From: Pseudalkalibacillus hwajinpoensis
GTDB taxonomy: Bacteria; Bacillota; Bacilli; Bacillales; Guptibacillaceae
NCBI RefSeq assembly: GCF_039851965.1
Contig: NZ_CP156674.1
Coordinates: 744,001 to 808,000 of the forward strand
DNA length: 64,000 nucleotides
Direction: 5' to 3'
Position numbers and translations under genes: made by a program. Shown here piece after piece: positions 44,791-54,984 of this stretch. The notes beneath the pieces were generated by a model. The model ran no database searches and had not been told where the DNA came from. It saw nothing but the letters and a program-made list of their open reading frames with translations. The first letter of the stretch is position 1. Each line of letters begins with the position of its first letter.

Positions 44791-44808
44791 CTGTTCATTC
44801 CTCCTTTC

Positions 44809-45969
44809 TTACCGATCATCTTCTGATTGGGAGAGTTCTAAAAAGAGTTGAATAAGCTCATCATCAGGTTCTGCCCCATCGGTTTGCTGTTCGTAAAACC
44901 GCTTAAATAACTCTTCAATTGGTAGACTGGAATATGACACTTTTTCCTGCCACTCTTTTTGATTAAATACCGGTCGGATATGTATAAATCCATCATGACG
45001 ACTTCTAAGAAGATGGATTTCTTCAATTGAAAGCGTATCTTGTAAATGGATTTCCAAATCAATCCATGCATCCTCGTCTTTTCCTTCTTCTAACCATGTA
45101 TAGACCTGATCCATTCCCTGATCGGCAATCCAGCGAACAAGTGGTTTACCTGATAGTAGATGTACTTCTCGGTGATGAGCTAGACCACCCGGCTCAATGT
45201 CAATAATCGTAACGGATTTTGCCTGATTCGCTTCTGAAAAGCTATATGCAAGTGGCGAACCCGAATAGCGAGCAAGGGCTGAACCGTTCGTAATCGTTTG
45301 GGGGCGATGAAGGTGACCAAGCGCCACATATTGCGCCTGCTCAGGAAGTGAATTCGCTGAAACTGTATAAGCGCCACCCACCTGAATAGGACGTTCCGAA
45401 TCGCTTTCTCTACTTCCGGCAACGTAAATATGACTCATCGCTACATTTACGGCATCTTCTGGACAGGCAGAAGCAAGATCACGAAACATCATTTCAACCC
45501 GATCATCATAGGCCATCTGAAGCACGTCTTCTTCCTGACTTTCCGTTAGGCATTCATTTAATCTTGATTCAGAAGGGTATGGCAAAGCCGCAACCGAAAG
45601 CTTTTGCCCGTTCCTGACCGTTAATTGTACGGCCTCTTTAGTTGGAAATCCGATGATCGTAATTCCATTCGTATTCGCAAGTGGACGGGAGGCTGCTAGC
45701 CTCTCAGGATTATCATGATTCCCTGAAATGATAATAAGCGGCCGCTCACCATTGCTCGTCAGTTTGACAGCCGCTTCGTAGAAAAGCGTTTCCGCTGCTG
45801 CAGGAGGATTAACGGTATCAAATACGTCCCCGGCCATAAGAATGGCATCCACTTGTTCGTCATCCGCAATTGTAGTTAGCTCGTTAAGAAACTCTCTTTG
45901 TTCTGGCAAACGGCTTCTTCCTTCTAGCGTTTTTCCGAGGTGCCAATCTGCGGTGTGAAGCAATCTCAT
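44809..45969 (-). CDS. sbcD: Exonuclease subunit SbcD
   Basis: 386 residues from ATG 45969 behind AAAGGAGTG (M-R-L-L-H-T-A-D-W-H-L-G-K). The calcineurin-like metallophosphatase motifs are D-W-H, A-G-D-V-F-D, I-S-G-N-H-D and A-L-G-H-L-H. It is the nuclease half of SbcCD. Fourth-to-third order addB-addA-sbcD-sbcC is the standard Bacillus operon. Confidence 0.96.
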   Translation of the reverse strand: MRLLHTADWHLGKTLEGRSRLPEQREFLNELTTIADDEQVDAILMAGDVFDTVNPPAAAETLFYEAAVKLTSNGERPLIIISGNHDNPERLAASRPLANTNGITIIGFPTKEAVQLTVRNGQKLSVAALPYPSESRLNECLTESQEEDVLQMAYDDRVEMMFRDLASACPEDAVNVAMSHIYVAGSRESDSERPIQVGGAYTVSANSLPEQAQYVALGHLHRPQTITNGSALARYSGSPLAYSFSEANQAKSVTIIDIEPGGLAHHREVHLLSGKPLVRWIADQGMDQVYTWLEEGKDEDAWIDLEIHLQDTLSIEEIHLLRSRHDGFIHIRPVFNQKEWQEKVSYSSLPIEELFKRFYEQQTDGAEPDDELIQLFLELSQSEDDR

Positions 45970-46045
45970 GAGTATCACTCCTTTAGTTCATTTCATCATT
46001 TAATAGTAAAAGAAGACTAGCCGGACATTTAGCCCGGCCAGCACA

Positions 46046-49000
46046 TTAGTCAACTTCAAGCGTTCGACCACCATCGAAAAAGTAGAGAACTTTTTCTTTA
46101 CATGGCATTTTCCAAATTTCATTAATTGCTTTTTCATATAAATGAAGCTGTGTCGTATATCGACGTTTCATCGTTTGTATCGCCTGATCTTCTGATGAAA
46201 AACGATCTTGAATTACATCTGTTTTGTAATCCACTAAGGTGAGTTCACCATCTATATCTTTTATAATGCAATCAATTACCCCCTGTAAAACGACTGTTTC
46301 ATTCTCTCCTTTAAAATCAGAATAAATCCATTTGGAATCAACTCCAAGGCTAAACGGCACTTCTTTATAAATCTCTTTAGCGTTTCTCATTTTCTCGCCA
46401 AGAATTGATTCGGTAAATTGATGAACCTGACCCACATCAATGGCTTGTGCCTGTTCTAAAGTTAAGAGCTCCTTCTCTTCAAGCTTTGCAATTACTTCTC
46501 GAATCGAAGCTAAATCATGCTTTTGCTTTAGATTGAGATGCTGCATGACGACATGCATCGCTGTTCCTCTCTCAGCAGGTGTTAGTTTCTTGCTTTGTAG
46601 AAAGCGAGGACGTTCTTTTAGCGACTGACTGAAACCTTTAACAAGCTGATTATCACTACGCTCATCCTGAAAAACCTCTCGCTGTCTCTTCACTTCGGTC
46701 ACCGATTGCTTGGACCTTGTTTCCGACGCAGCAAGATGCTCGTACTTCCAATTTAAGCGTTTCTCAACCTCTTCTTTATGGGGGCTTACTTCAGGGATCA
46801 TTTCTCTCTTCTGAAGCAGCGCTTCATATTCTCGATGCTTCTGGACATCTTCCGCTTCCACTTCCGCAAACGTAGAAGCAGGGTGTACGGTGAGAGACCA
46901 CCTTGAATCGTGGTTATATACTTCATCATGGAACGGAACACCAGTTTCCCCTTCTAAAATGGATGAAAGATCACGATGCCTGATGATCGATGGACCAATC
47001 CAGTTGAGATAGGATTTCCCTCGCGCACGTTCATAATCAGAAAGGAGCCATTCTTCAGCTGCGGCCCCCTTCCATGCTAACAAGTCTTTTTCCCAGTCAT
47101 TTACTGTGCCAACCATGATTACCTTTTCCTTTGCTCGTGTTAAAGCTACGTAAAGAACTCGCATCTCTTCTGCAAGCACTTCAAGCTTCATTCGCTTTTG
47201 CAGCGTAAAGTAAGGTAGTGTAGGGTAGCTGATTCGATTCACGGGGTCAATAAACTTCGTTGCAAGTCCAAGCTCCTTATGGAGAAGCATTTGATTTGCC
47301 ATATCTCTCAGGTTGAATTGCTTTGCGATTCCAGCAATAAAGACCACTGGGAATTCGAGTCCCTTACTTTTATGAATCGTCATGACTCGAACAACATCTT
47401 CCTGTTCCCCAAGAGCCCTTGCCGTTCCAAGATCGCCTCCTCGTTCTTTCATCCTGTCAATAAACCTGAGAAAGCGAAACAGTCCTCGAAACGACGTCGC
47501 TTCGTACTGCCTTGCCCGATCATATAATGCTCTTAAGTTCGCCTGCCGTTGAAGCCCGGCCGGCATTCCACCAACGAACTCATAATAGTTTGTCTCTCTA
47601 TAGAGCTGCCAGATCAATTCGCTTAATGACGTCTGTCGCGCCTGCTCACGCCAGTGGTTCAAGTTTTCAACAAACCGGTTAAGTTTAGTAGATAGCCTAC
47701 CTGACTCCGTTTGGGCATACGCTTTAAGTGCAGAAAAGTAAGTCGAGTGCTTATCATTGATTCGTATAAGTGCTAATTCTTCCTCTGACAACCCGATAAT
47801 AGGTGAGCGCAAGACCGATGCGAGCGGGATATCCTGATATGGGTTATCGATAACGTTCAAAAGACTCATCATAATCGTAACTTCTGTCGCTTCAAAATAT
47901 CCTGATGCTAGATCAGAGTATGCAGGTATGCCAGCCTGCTTTAATTCCTCTAAAATAACTGGTGCCCAGCTTGCTGTTGAACGGAGTAATACGACCATGT
48001 CGCGATATTGTACAGGTCTCATTCTATTCTCATCACGATCAAACACTTTTGCCCGTTCAGCTTCACTTTTACCCATCATTGTTTTGATTTTGGATGCGAT
48101 TAAACGTGCCTCAAGCTGAACTTTTTCCACGTCTTCGTCTTCACCATCAGCGTCAGCACTCCGGTCAATCAAATGAACTTCCGGGAAAGTTGACTCAGAG
48201 CGAGGATAGTCTGCGCCCGGGATTAATTCAGCCGCCTTATTATATTCAATTTCACCAACACGCTCATCCATGATCTGTTTAAAAATGAAGTTCGTTCCAT
48301 GTAACACTTCTTCCCGACTCCGAAAATTACGAGCAAGATCAATCCGTTTTGAAGGCTCATCAGAAGATCGTCCGAACGCTTTGTATTTTGAAAGAAACAA
48401 TCCAGGCTCTGCCAGTCTAAAACGATAGATGCTTTGCTTAACGTCGCCAACCATAAAGCGGTTTCCACCTGCTTCAGAACTCCGACAAATCGCATTTAGA
48501 ATCGTTTCCTGAACCGAATTCGTATCCTGGTATTCATCAATCAGTACTTCAGCAAATTGCGTCTGGTATTCACGTGCAGCGCTTGATGGAATCGGATTAC
48601 CAGGAGTAGAAGACGCGTCTAATAAAATCCAGAGGCAGTAATGCTCAAGGTCGCTGTAGTCAACTAGACTCTTCTCTTTCTTTAACATCGTATAACGCTC
48701 TCTAAATTCGTTTACAAGCGAAGAAAGTGTGCCGAGGACGGGGGCCAGTTTCACAAGATCCTCTACATAGTCAGCCGGCTCCCGTTGAAAAAGATCCTCT
48801 TTCAACCCCTGAACGGTTTTCTTCACTTTGTCTCGCATGCCTTTTACAGTCTCAATCATTTCACCGTCATATTGATCGCCTTTACACGGTTTCAATCGAG
48901 CAAACGAAATAGTCTCAAAGACATCTTTTAACGCTTGCCAGGAGTCTGAAGCCGCAAGAAGAAGCCCAGCTACCATGTCTCGTTCAGATTCGATCGTCTC

Positions 49001-49771
49001 AAGATAAGGTTCAGGTCCACCAGGTGCCGCCGCGATTTCGATCGCTTTTTCCTGAATTTCTTTCATTCCTTCAAGCTGAAGAACAACATCTTTCATTAAC
49101 TCCTTTACCCAGATCAGCTGATCAAAGTTTTCTCTATTTGCTTCCTCGTACTGCTTCACACTATCCTGAAGCCATTGTTCAGGCCAAGGATGGCTTGACG
49201 AGAAGTGATAAAGTCTTTCAACAAGCTGCTGGAGATCCACATCGCTTCGATCATTACTATACCGATCGACAAGATCATAGAAAGCTTCATTCTCTTCTTG
49301 ACTGTAATGCTCTTCAAACAGCTCCTCCATTGCTTCCTCTCGAAGGAGAGCTGCTTCCGTTTGGTCAGCGACTCGAAACGCAGGATCAAGGTCAATTTCA
49401 TAGTAATAACGGCGAAGGACTTCCATACAAAAAGAATGAAGTGTCGAAATGGAAGCTCTGTTTAACATCGATAGCTGCCTTCTTAAATAAAGGGAGGAAG
49501 GATCTTCTTTAAGCCTTGCTTCGAGCGCCTCACCAATACGGTGCCTCATCTCAGCTGCTGCAGCGTTTGTAAAGGTTACAACGAGAATTCGGTCAACTTC
49601 AGCTGGATCCTGCTCATCCGCAAGCCTTCGAATAATTCGTTCCACAAGCACAGCCGTTTTGCCTGAACCAGCCGCGGCGGCAACAAGAACATCCTGATTT
49701 CGAGCCGCAATCGCTTCCCACTGCTCATCCGTCCATCTTGATCCCTCTGGTTTACTCATTAGATTCGCCAT
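46046..49771 (-). CDS. addA: ATP-dependent helicase/nuclease subunit AddA
   Basis: About 1241 residues. UvrD-type helicase: Walker A A-A-A-G-S-G-K-T near residue 35, motif II L-I-D-E-Y-Q-D-T-N, motif VI V-A-L-T-R-A-K-E-K. The C-terminal RecB-family nuclease has L-V-D-Y-K-T-D. AddA loads and drives 3'-5' translocation at double-strand ends and cuts one strand. Start at ATG 49771, overlapping addB by 20 bases, behind GGAGG. Confidence 0.97.
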   Translation of the reverse strand: MANLMSKPEGSRWTDEQWEAIAARNQDVLVAAAAGSGKTAVLVERIIRRLADEQDPAEVDRILVVTFTNAAAAEMRHRIGEALEARLKEDPSSLYLRRQLSMLNRASISTLHSFCMEVLRRYYYEIDLDPAFRVADQTEAALLREEAMEELFEEHYSQEENEAFYDLVDRYSNDRSDVDLQQLVERLYHFSSSHPWPEQWLQDSVKQYEEANRENFDQLIWVKELMKDVVLQLEGMKEIQEKAIEIAAAPGGPEPYLETIESERDMVAGLLLAASDSWQALKDVFETISFARLKPCKGDQYDGEMIETVKGMRDKVKKTVQGLKEDLFQREPADYVEDLVKLAPVLGTLSSLVNEFRERYTMLKKEKSLVDYSDLEHYCLWILLDASSTPGNPIPSSAAREYQTQFAEVLIDEYQDTNSVQETILNAICRSSEAGGNRFMVGDVKQSIYRFRLAEPGLFLSKYKAFGRSSDEPSKRIDLARNFRSREEVLHGTNFIFKQIMDERVGEIEYNKAAELIPGADYPRSESTFPEVHLIDRSADADGEDEDVEKVQLEARLIASKIKTMMGKSEAERAKVFDRDENRMRPVQYRDMVVLLRSTASWAPVILEELKQAGIPAYSDLASGYFEATEVTIMMSLLNVIDNPYQDIPLASVLRSPIIGLSEEELALIRINDKHSTYFSALKAYAQTESGRLSTKLNRFVENLNHWREQARQTSLSELIWQLYRETNYYEFVGGMPAGLQRQANLRALYDRARQYEATSFRGLFRFLRFIDRMKERGGDLGTARALGEQEDVVRVMTIHKSKGLEFPVVFIAGIAKQFNLRDMANQMLLHKELGLATKFIDPVNRISYPTLPYFTLQKRMKLEVLAEEMRVLYVALTRAKEKVIMVGTVNDWEKDLLAWKGAAAEEWLLSDYERARGKSYLNWIGPSIIRHRDLSSILEGETGVPFHDEVYNHDSRWSLTVHPASTFAEVEAEDVQKHREYEALLQKREMIPEVSPHKEEVEKRLNWKYEHLAASETRSKQSVTEVKRQREVFQDERSDNQLVKGFSQSLKERPRFLQSKKLTPAERGTAMHVVMQHLNLKQKHDLASIREVIAKLEEKELLTLEQAQAIDVGQVHQFTESILGEKMRNAKEIYKEVPFSLGVDSKWIYSDFKGENETVVLQGVIDCIIKDIDGELTLVDYKTDVIQDRFSSEDQAIQTMKRRYTTQLHLYEKAINEIWKMPCKEKVLYFFDGGRTLEVD

Positions 49772-52700
49772 CGGCTTCACCCTCCTCTCTCATTCGTCTT
49801 AAAATCGTTTCATCGTCCTGAACCGGAATTTGTCTGTATGCATTATCCTCCATCGCTTGATCAAATTGGCAGAATGATCGATACGAACAAAAAGTACAAG
49901 GTACACGATCTTTCATTTTGTATGGATCAATGTCGATTCGACCATCTGAAATATCCGCGCCTATTGTTTGTATTGTCTTACGTGTAAACGACCGCAGCGC
50001 TTGAAAATCATCAGATGATAGAACAGATGAGTTTTTATAAAAGCTGCCATCCTTTTTAAGAGAGGCAGGAATAATATCCGATTTCTTCTTTCCAATCTCG
50101 CTATCCATCAAGCTCACAACATCTTTATCAGCAAGGAGTAGTCCTTTCATCTTAAACTTTTTGAACAACTCCTGCTGAATCGCAGCCTGTCCTGGTGCTG
50201 ACGTTTGAAGCATCGGGTTATGAACATGGAAATACAGCATACCAGCAGCCGCCGCCTCGCGACCAAGCCAGATGTTCGCATTCGTTATCACCACATCAAG
50301 ATACGTTAACATCTGAAGCGCAAGACCAAAGTACACTTCTGAAAGGTCAAGCGACGTACCACTTGATTTGTAATCAATCACTCGTAGCAATAGCTGATCC
50401 TCATTGAAAGCCTGGTCAACCCGGTCAATACGCCCAATGAGCTGAAGCGTGCAGCCATTTTTTAACGTGAATTGAATTGGCGGAAGCTCCTGACCAGGTC
50501 CAAAACCGAGCTCAAGACCAGCAGGCTGAAAACCACTCTTCTTCGCCTGCTGACCGAGTACGGAAGATGCGCGCCCAACAACCTGCGTTAATTTCCGCAT
50601 GATGTAGTGATAGCGATTTGAGCTCAAGAGAATTTCATTCTGAAGCTTTGGTGCAAGCTGCTTCACGATATCACCGGAGAGCTCATAATATTGATTGGAT
50701 GATAGCTTGCCCCAGTCCCAATCGCGCTGTTTGATCGTTTCAGCCATCATATTAAGAGCAGCATGGAAAAGCTGGCCAATATCTGGCGCCTCCAGTTTGA
50801 ACGCTGATCGCTCCTTTAACTTCAGCCCGTGAGATGCAAACTGAGAAAATGCACAGGACTGGTACCTTTCCATCCTCGATACACTCGCTTGAATCGTAGA
50901 GCCATATAGTTGCCTGCTCGTTGAATCAGACAGCTGCTCCGCTTTATTTCTGTAGAACAGGCTATCAACTAACCGCAACTTTCCTTCTTCCTGATCCTTA
51001 TTCTGAACGAACCAATTGTAGGCATCCCACCAGATGGGATCAATCGGATAGCCTCGATTCCACTGGCGAAGCTGTCCAGTTAATCTACCAATGGTTTTGG
51101 AAGAATTCGTAATAAAAGAAAGTTCCTCCAATGCATCCTCACCCGGTTCAGCAAACTTCAAGCCTTTTTCAAGCTCTGGAAACATTTCCTGCAATCGATT
51201 CATGATGATGGATGGCTGTAACCCTTTCCCTTCTTCATCAGCAAGCGGGCAGCTTATCCACAAATAATCGGATGGCGTTGCCAGGGAGTGATAGATAAGA
51301 AATTCTTCATCTAATAAACGTCGCTTCAAACCAGGAGCAAGCTGAATCCCCTGTTCTTCTAGCTTTTCACGGTCCTGTTCACTCAGGAGACCGTCTTCCT
51401 GAATTTTTGCGGGGATTACGCCTTCATTGACTCCGAGAAGGAAGCCACATCTCACATTTGTAAAGCGTGTGCGATCGATGCTCCCAATGACGACTTGATC
51501 AAGCGATGCTGGTACAAGCGCAAACTTCATGTTTTCGATTCCGGCTTCAAGCAATTTCGTAAACTGCTCTACCGAAAGTTTTTGGTTACCAATTAACTCA
51601 ACTGTCTCGTCTAGTAGAGACACAACTGCATCCCACACTTGATCATGCTCTCTTGCTTTTGACAGCTGTCCTGATTGTTCAGCTGCTTCTTTCAAGCGAT
51701 CCACTTTTTCAGCAGCGTTACTATTCTCAAGAAGATAGTAAAGTGCTTCGCACATATCACGTACTGTCTTGGCTTTCTTCATATTCCGCTCAAACTTTTC
51801 AAGTGGAGCAGAGACCCATTCCTTTGTCTCATTAAGTCGTTCTTCCATTTTCAGAAGCTCATCAGATGTGATCGCCTCTTTATCCTCAAGCTGACGATAG
51901 ATGGTTGCCTTCCATCGCTCTCCCGTTTTCCAGCGATATCCTTTTATTCCTTTGGCAATCACATAGTTTTCAAGCTCGTCCATACGCTCTCTGACTTCTT
52001 CCGCACTCTCACCAGTATCATTTGGAAAAAGAAGTTCTGTTTTCACGCAGCGAAACACAGCTTCATAACGCCAGTGGTATTGAATAATATCAAGGCTTGA
52101 GCGGATGAGTTCGATCAAAGGGTGATGAAGCATCGTTCTTTTCTGATCTGAGAAAATGGGAATGCCGTGGTCCCCAAATATCGTTTCAACAAGCTCATAA
52201 TAAGTGCCCATATTTCGAACCATTATCGCGATATCACGAAAAAGAAATCCCTCATCTCTTACTAACCTTAACGCTTCCCTTGCAACAGCTTCTACTTCAG
52301 AGCGAATATTAACAGCATGATTCATATGAATATACTCAAGGTTTCCATTGTAAAGAAAAGGTGGCCTTTCCCCGTAGTTCGCTTCTAAATGAGCAAGTTC
52401 AAAATTTCTGTACCGTTTTTGAGAAGAGTGAAGTAGAGGTGGATGAATGAGAGCTCCCTCTTCACTCGCCATGGCTGAGAGTGTTTGATACGTCTTAGCA
52501 GGCTCATGAAACAAATCAAGTTCATGGATGATAGAAGGGATCATCTCGGTATCCATTGTGATTGTAAAGTTGAGATGAACTCCTTTTTTCATTAAAGCCC
52601 TAAGCACGAGTAACTCCTGTGGCGTAAAACTATGAAAACCGTCAATCCAGATAGAGGCCCCATCAAGATAGCTTGATTCAGGAATTTTCTCAGCCAGAAG

Positions 52701-53258
52701 TGCTAAATAATCTTCTGAATCAAGGTAGTGACCGAACATCGCTTTTTGAAAGGCTTCATAAACGAGATGTAGATCATAAAGCTTATCTCTAAGCAAGCTC
52801 CGCTCATCATTAGTGTACAAATCATCGGCATAGCTTTTAATATCATCTGGCTCAAGACAATAGCGCTTAAATTCAGTCACCATGTCATTTAATTGCTCAA
52901 CATAGCCGCTCTTCTCTGACGAACGCTGATAGATTCGAAGCTTCTGCTTATTTTCCTCAATGATGTGACGAAGCATCATACTCGTCCCAACAGAGGTTAG
53001 ATGAGGTCTTGCCATGCCTCCTGTTTCCTGGAGAACCTTCCAAGCAAGTCTTGTAAAACTAAAAACCTGCGCCCGAATTATTCCTTTTAAACCACGATTA
53101 TTTACGAACTCATATTCAGATTGAAACGTCATTTGTTCTGGTACTAGATAAATCATCGTCTGACCGAGTGGTTGTTCGGTGAGTTCATTTTGAATTTCCA
53201 TCAGGCATCGATCCGTTTTACCACTTCCGGACCTGCCAATGACAAATTGAACTGTCAT
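49752..53258 (-). CDS. addB: ATP-dependent nuclease subunit AddB
   Basis: 1168 residues. N-terminal ATP site G-R-S-G-S-G-K-T; nuclease motif V-I-D-Y-K-S-S-G near residue 955; cysteines for the 4Fe-4S cluster in Y-Q-S-C-A-F-S-Q and P-C-T-F-C-S-Y-R-S-F-C. AddB recognises Chi and degrades the complementary strand. First gene of the repair operon. Confidence 0.97.
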   Translation of the reverse strand: MTVQFVIGRSGSGKTDRCLMEIQNELTEQPLGQTMIYLVPEQMTFQSEYEFVNNRGLKGIIRAQVFSFTRLAWKVLQETGGMARPHLTSVGTSMMLRHIIEENKQKLRIYQRSSEKSGYVEQLNDMVTEFKRYCLEPDDIKSYADDLYTNDERSLLRDKLYDLHLVYEAFQKAMFGHYLDSEDYLALLAEKIPESSYLDGASIWIDGFHSFTPQELLVLRALMKKGVHLNFTITMDTEMIPSIIHELDLFHEPAKTYQTLSAMASEEGALIHPPLLHSSQKRYRNFELAHLEANYGERPPFLYNGNLEYIHMNHAVNIRSEVEAVAREALRLVRDEGFLFRDIAIMVRNMGTYYELVETIFGDHGIPIFSDQKRTMLHHPLIELIRSSLDIIQYHWRYEAVFRCVKTELLFPNDTGESAEEVRERMDELENYVIAKGIKGYRWKTGERWKATIYRQLEDKEAITSDELLKMEERLNETKEWVSAPLEKFERNMKKAKTVRDMCEALYYLLENSNAAEKVDRLKEAAEQSGQLSKAREHDQVWDAVVSLLDETVELIGNQKLSVEQFTKLLEAGIENMKFALVPASLDQVVIGSIDRTRFTNVRCGFLLGVNEGVIPAKIQEDGLLSEQDREKLEEQGIQLAPGLKRRLLDEEFLIYHSLATPSDYLWISCPLADEEGKGLQPSIIMNRLQEMFPELEKGLKFAEPGEDALEELSFITNSSKTIGRLTGQLRQWNRGYPIDPIWWDAYNWFVQNKDQEEGKLRLVDSLFYRNKAEQLSDSTSRQLYGSTIQASVSRMERYQSCAFSQFASHGLKLKERSAFKLEAPDIGQLFHAALNMMAETIKQRDWDWGKLSSNQYYELSGDIVKQLAPKLQNEILLSSNRYHYIMRKLTQVVGRASSVLGQQAKKSGFQPAGLELGFGPGQELPPIQFTLKNGCTLQLIGRIDRVDQAFNEDQLLLRVIDYKSSGTSLDLSEVYFGLALQMLTYLDVVITNANIWLGREAAAAGMLYFHVHNPMLQTSAPGQAAIQQELFKKFKMKGLLLADKDVVSLMDSEIGKKKSDIIPASLKKDGSFYKNSSVLSSDDFQALRSFTRKTIQTIGADISDGRIDIDPYKMKDRVPCTFCSYRSFCQFDQAMEDNAYRQIPVQDDETILRRMREEGEADGESNE

Positions 53259-53454
53259 TTCATCTGCCTCCTACTAACTTAACCCTATTTTCTATTTCCT
53301 ATTATCTCATGTTTTCGCATAATTGAATAGGATGGATAGGAAAATACGTTCGCATTCAGAACAACCAAATATTGTAAAAAGAGCACTCATGGGTTTTAGC
53401 ATTTAGTCCTGGGGTATATGGTAGTAAACACTTATTTAAAAAGGAGTTTTAACC

Positions 53455-53649
53455 ATGGAAAAAGAACTTGAAACGTTTAAATGGGAATTAAACCGCCTGA
53501 CACGGGATATGTCGGAATTTGTTCACAGTTATGAAAAGCTTGATGAAGGTCAGAAACGAAGTGTAGCAGCTGATTACCCTTTTTCTTCTAACCTCCATGA
53601 TTTAAAAAACATGCTTGCTACGTGGAATAATACTGTTAATAAAATGTAA
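53455..53649 (+). CDS. Small helical protein of unknown function
   Basis: 64 residues, ATG behind AAAGGAG. Predicted helical: E-K-E-L-E-T-F-K-W-E-L-N-R-L-T-R-D near the start and L-H-D-L-K-N-M-L-A-T-W-N near the end. No signal or membrane segment. I do not recognise the family. It has its own terminator and lies between addB (divergent) and the cotJ operon. Confidence 0.6.
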   Translation: MEKELETFKWELNRLTRDMSEFVHSYEKLDEGQKRSVAADYPFSSNLHDLKNMLATWNNTVNKM

Positions 53650-53658
53650 TCACTTAAA

Positions 53659-53689
53659 AGCACTTCCAAATCCGGAAGTGCTTTTTTGT
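53659..53689 (+). terminator. Rho-independent terminator before cotJ
   Basis: AAGCACTTCC pairs with GGAAGTGCTT around AAATCC, followed by TTTTTT. Confidence 0.88.
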
Positions 53690-53695
53690 ATTCAA

Positions 53696-53722
53696 AACAT
53701 GTTTTCTTTTTTGCTTCATACA
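53696..53722 (+). promoter_or_regulatory. Possible σE promoter of cotJABC
   Basis: CATACA at 53717-53722 is a perfect core σE -10. A weak -35 (AACATGT, 53696-53702) lies 14 bases upstream. Position, ~40 bases before cotJA, and mother-cell expression of cotJ in B. subtilis support it. Confidence 0.45.
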
Positions 53723-53759
53723 CCTAGAGAGTAGGGATTTGTAGAAAAGGAGGTTACGC

Positions 53760-53969
53760 ATGTTTACCAACAGGAAGTATTACGAGCCGTATGTCAGTCC
53801 CTTTGACCCATGTCCGCCGATCAGAGTGAAGTCCTATTCCACACCACCTAACCTTTACTTGGGTTTTCAGCCTCCTGGACTTGAACAATTTTCCGCACAA
53901 GAAGCTCTGTATAAGGGAACCCTCTGGAAAGCACTTTATGATCCATATCAATCCAAACGGGAGGAGTAA
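53760..53969 (+). CDS. cotJA: Spore coat protein CotJA
   Basis: 69 residues rich in P and Y: Y-V-S-P-F-D-P-C-P-P-I, T-P-P-N-L-Y-L-G-F-Q-P-P-G-L-E-Q-F, then A-L-Y-K-G-T-L-W-K-A-L-Y-D-P-Y. This is the CotJA family; the protein needs CotJC for coat assembly. AAAGGAGG precedes ATG. First gene of cotJABC. Confidence 0.92.
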   Translation: MFTNRKYYEPYVSPFDPCPPIRVKSYSTPPNLYLGFQPPGLEQFSAQEALYKGTLWKALYDPYQSKREE

Positions 53970-53971
53970 TT

Positions 53972-54238
53972 ATGGCGCAAAAACAGCTTCCAAAAGCCTA
54001 CTATGCTCTTCTAGAAGAACTGCAGGTCGTTGATTTTGTCCTTGTTGAATTGACTCTCTATCTTGATACTCACCCTGATGATTATGAAGCAATTAAGCAA
54101 TTTAACGAGTACGCGAAGATGAAAAAACAATTAAAAAAGCGCTACGAGAAAGAGTATGGCCCACTGCAGCAGTATGGAAATAGTTATTCCAATTACCCAT
54201 GGAACTGGGACGATGCCCCGTGGCCGTGGCAAGTTTAG
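53972..54238 (+). CDS. cotJB: Spore coat protein CotJB
   Basis: 88 residues, starting two bases after cotJA with GGGAGGAG as the ribosome site. Features are Y-Y-A-L-L-E-E-L-Q-V-V-D-F, L-Y-L-D-T-H-P-D-D and the aromatic end W-N-W-D-D-A-P-W-P-W. Required with CotJA/CotJC in the inner coat of Bacillus spores. Confidence 0.92.
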   Translation: MAQKQLPKAYYALLEELQVVDFVLVELTLYLDTHPDDYEAIKQFNEYAKMKKQLKKRYEKEYGPLQQYGNSYSNYPWNWDDAPWPWQV

Positions 54239-54259
54239 CCCTAGAAAGGATGAGTCACC

Positions 54260-54829
54260 GTGTGGATTTATGAGAAAAAGCTACAATATCCCGTTAAGGT
54301 AAGCACATGCAATCCCATGCTCGCCAAGTTTCTTATTGAGCAATACGGTGGCGCAGATGGCGAATTAGCTGCGGCGCTCCGCTATTTAAATCAGCGCTAT
54401 ACTATTCCTGATAAAGTAGTCGGCCTGCTAACTGATATTGGAACCGAAGAATTTGCTCACCTGGAAATGATCGCAACGATGGTATACAAACTTACAAAAG
54501 ATGCCACCGCAGACCAGATGAAAGAAGCAGGCCTTGGGGCACACTACGCCAATCACGACAGCGCACTCTTCTACCACAACGCAGCAGGCGTCCCATGGAC
54601 AGCAAGCTACATCGCAGCAAAAGGTGACCCAATCGCAGACCTTTACGAAGACATCGCAGCCGAAGAAAAAGCACGCGCCACCTACCAATGGATCATCGAC
54701 CTATCAGACGATCCCGACCTAAACGACTCCCTTGCCTTCCTAAGAGAAAGAGAAGTAGTCCACTCCCAGCGCTTCAGAGAAGCAGTTGAAATACTAAAAG
54801 AAGAAAGAGATAAAAAAAGGATATTTTAA
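54260..54829 (+). CDS. cotJC: Spore coat protein CotJC (manganese-catalase family)
   Basis: 189 residues of the dimanganese catalase fold. Metal-binding Glu and His are in E-E-F-A-H-L-E and V-V-H-S-Q-R-F. M-W-I-Y-E-K-K-L-Q-Y-P is the CotJC N-terminus. It ends the operon; a hairpin-repeat copy lies just past its stop codon. Frames on the opposite strand across it are shadows. Confidence 0.94.
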   Translation: MWIYEKKLQYPVKVSTCNPMLAKFLIEQYGGADGELAAALRYLNQRYTIPDKVVGLLTDIGTEEFAHLEMIATMVYKLTKDATADQMKEAGLGAHYANHDSALFYHNAAGVPWTASYIAAKGDPIADLYEDIAAEEKARATYQWIIDLSDDPDLNDSLAFLREREVVHSQRFREAVEILKEERDKKRIF

Positions 54830-54832
54830 TTA

Positions 54833-54917
54833 GAAAAGCGAAGACGAGCGTTTAGAAATGGAGATATTGGAACTCTTGAACTGGAACACGTTCTTGGTGT
54901 TCCTGTGAAATATCGGA
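54833..54917 (-). repeat. Shortened copy of the hairpin-repeat family after cotJC
   Basis: In reverse orientation: GAAAAGCGAAGACGAGCG, then AATATC/GATATT outer pairing, then GGAACAC with GTGTTCC around CAAGAAC. Sequence is closest to unit 4 of the array at 7.2 kb, but one arm (ACTCTTTCA) is deleted, so the stem is shortened. Confidence 0.75.
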
Positions 54918-54943
54918 AAAAAATAACCAACATCCATAAACCA

Positions 54944-54972
54944 AAAGCCATGCCGATTACTGGCATGGCTTT
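54944..54972. terminator. Bidirectional terminator between cotJC and the TVP38-family gene
   Basis: AAAGCCATGCC pairs with GGCATGGCTTT around GATTACT. Confidence 0.85.
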
Positions 54973-54984
54973 AACTCTTTAACC

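Noticed and set aside
54428..54722. Long frames opposite and inside cotJC
   Set aside because: They arise from codon bias of the conserved cotJC gene and have no ribosome sites.
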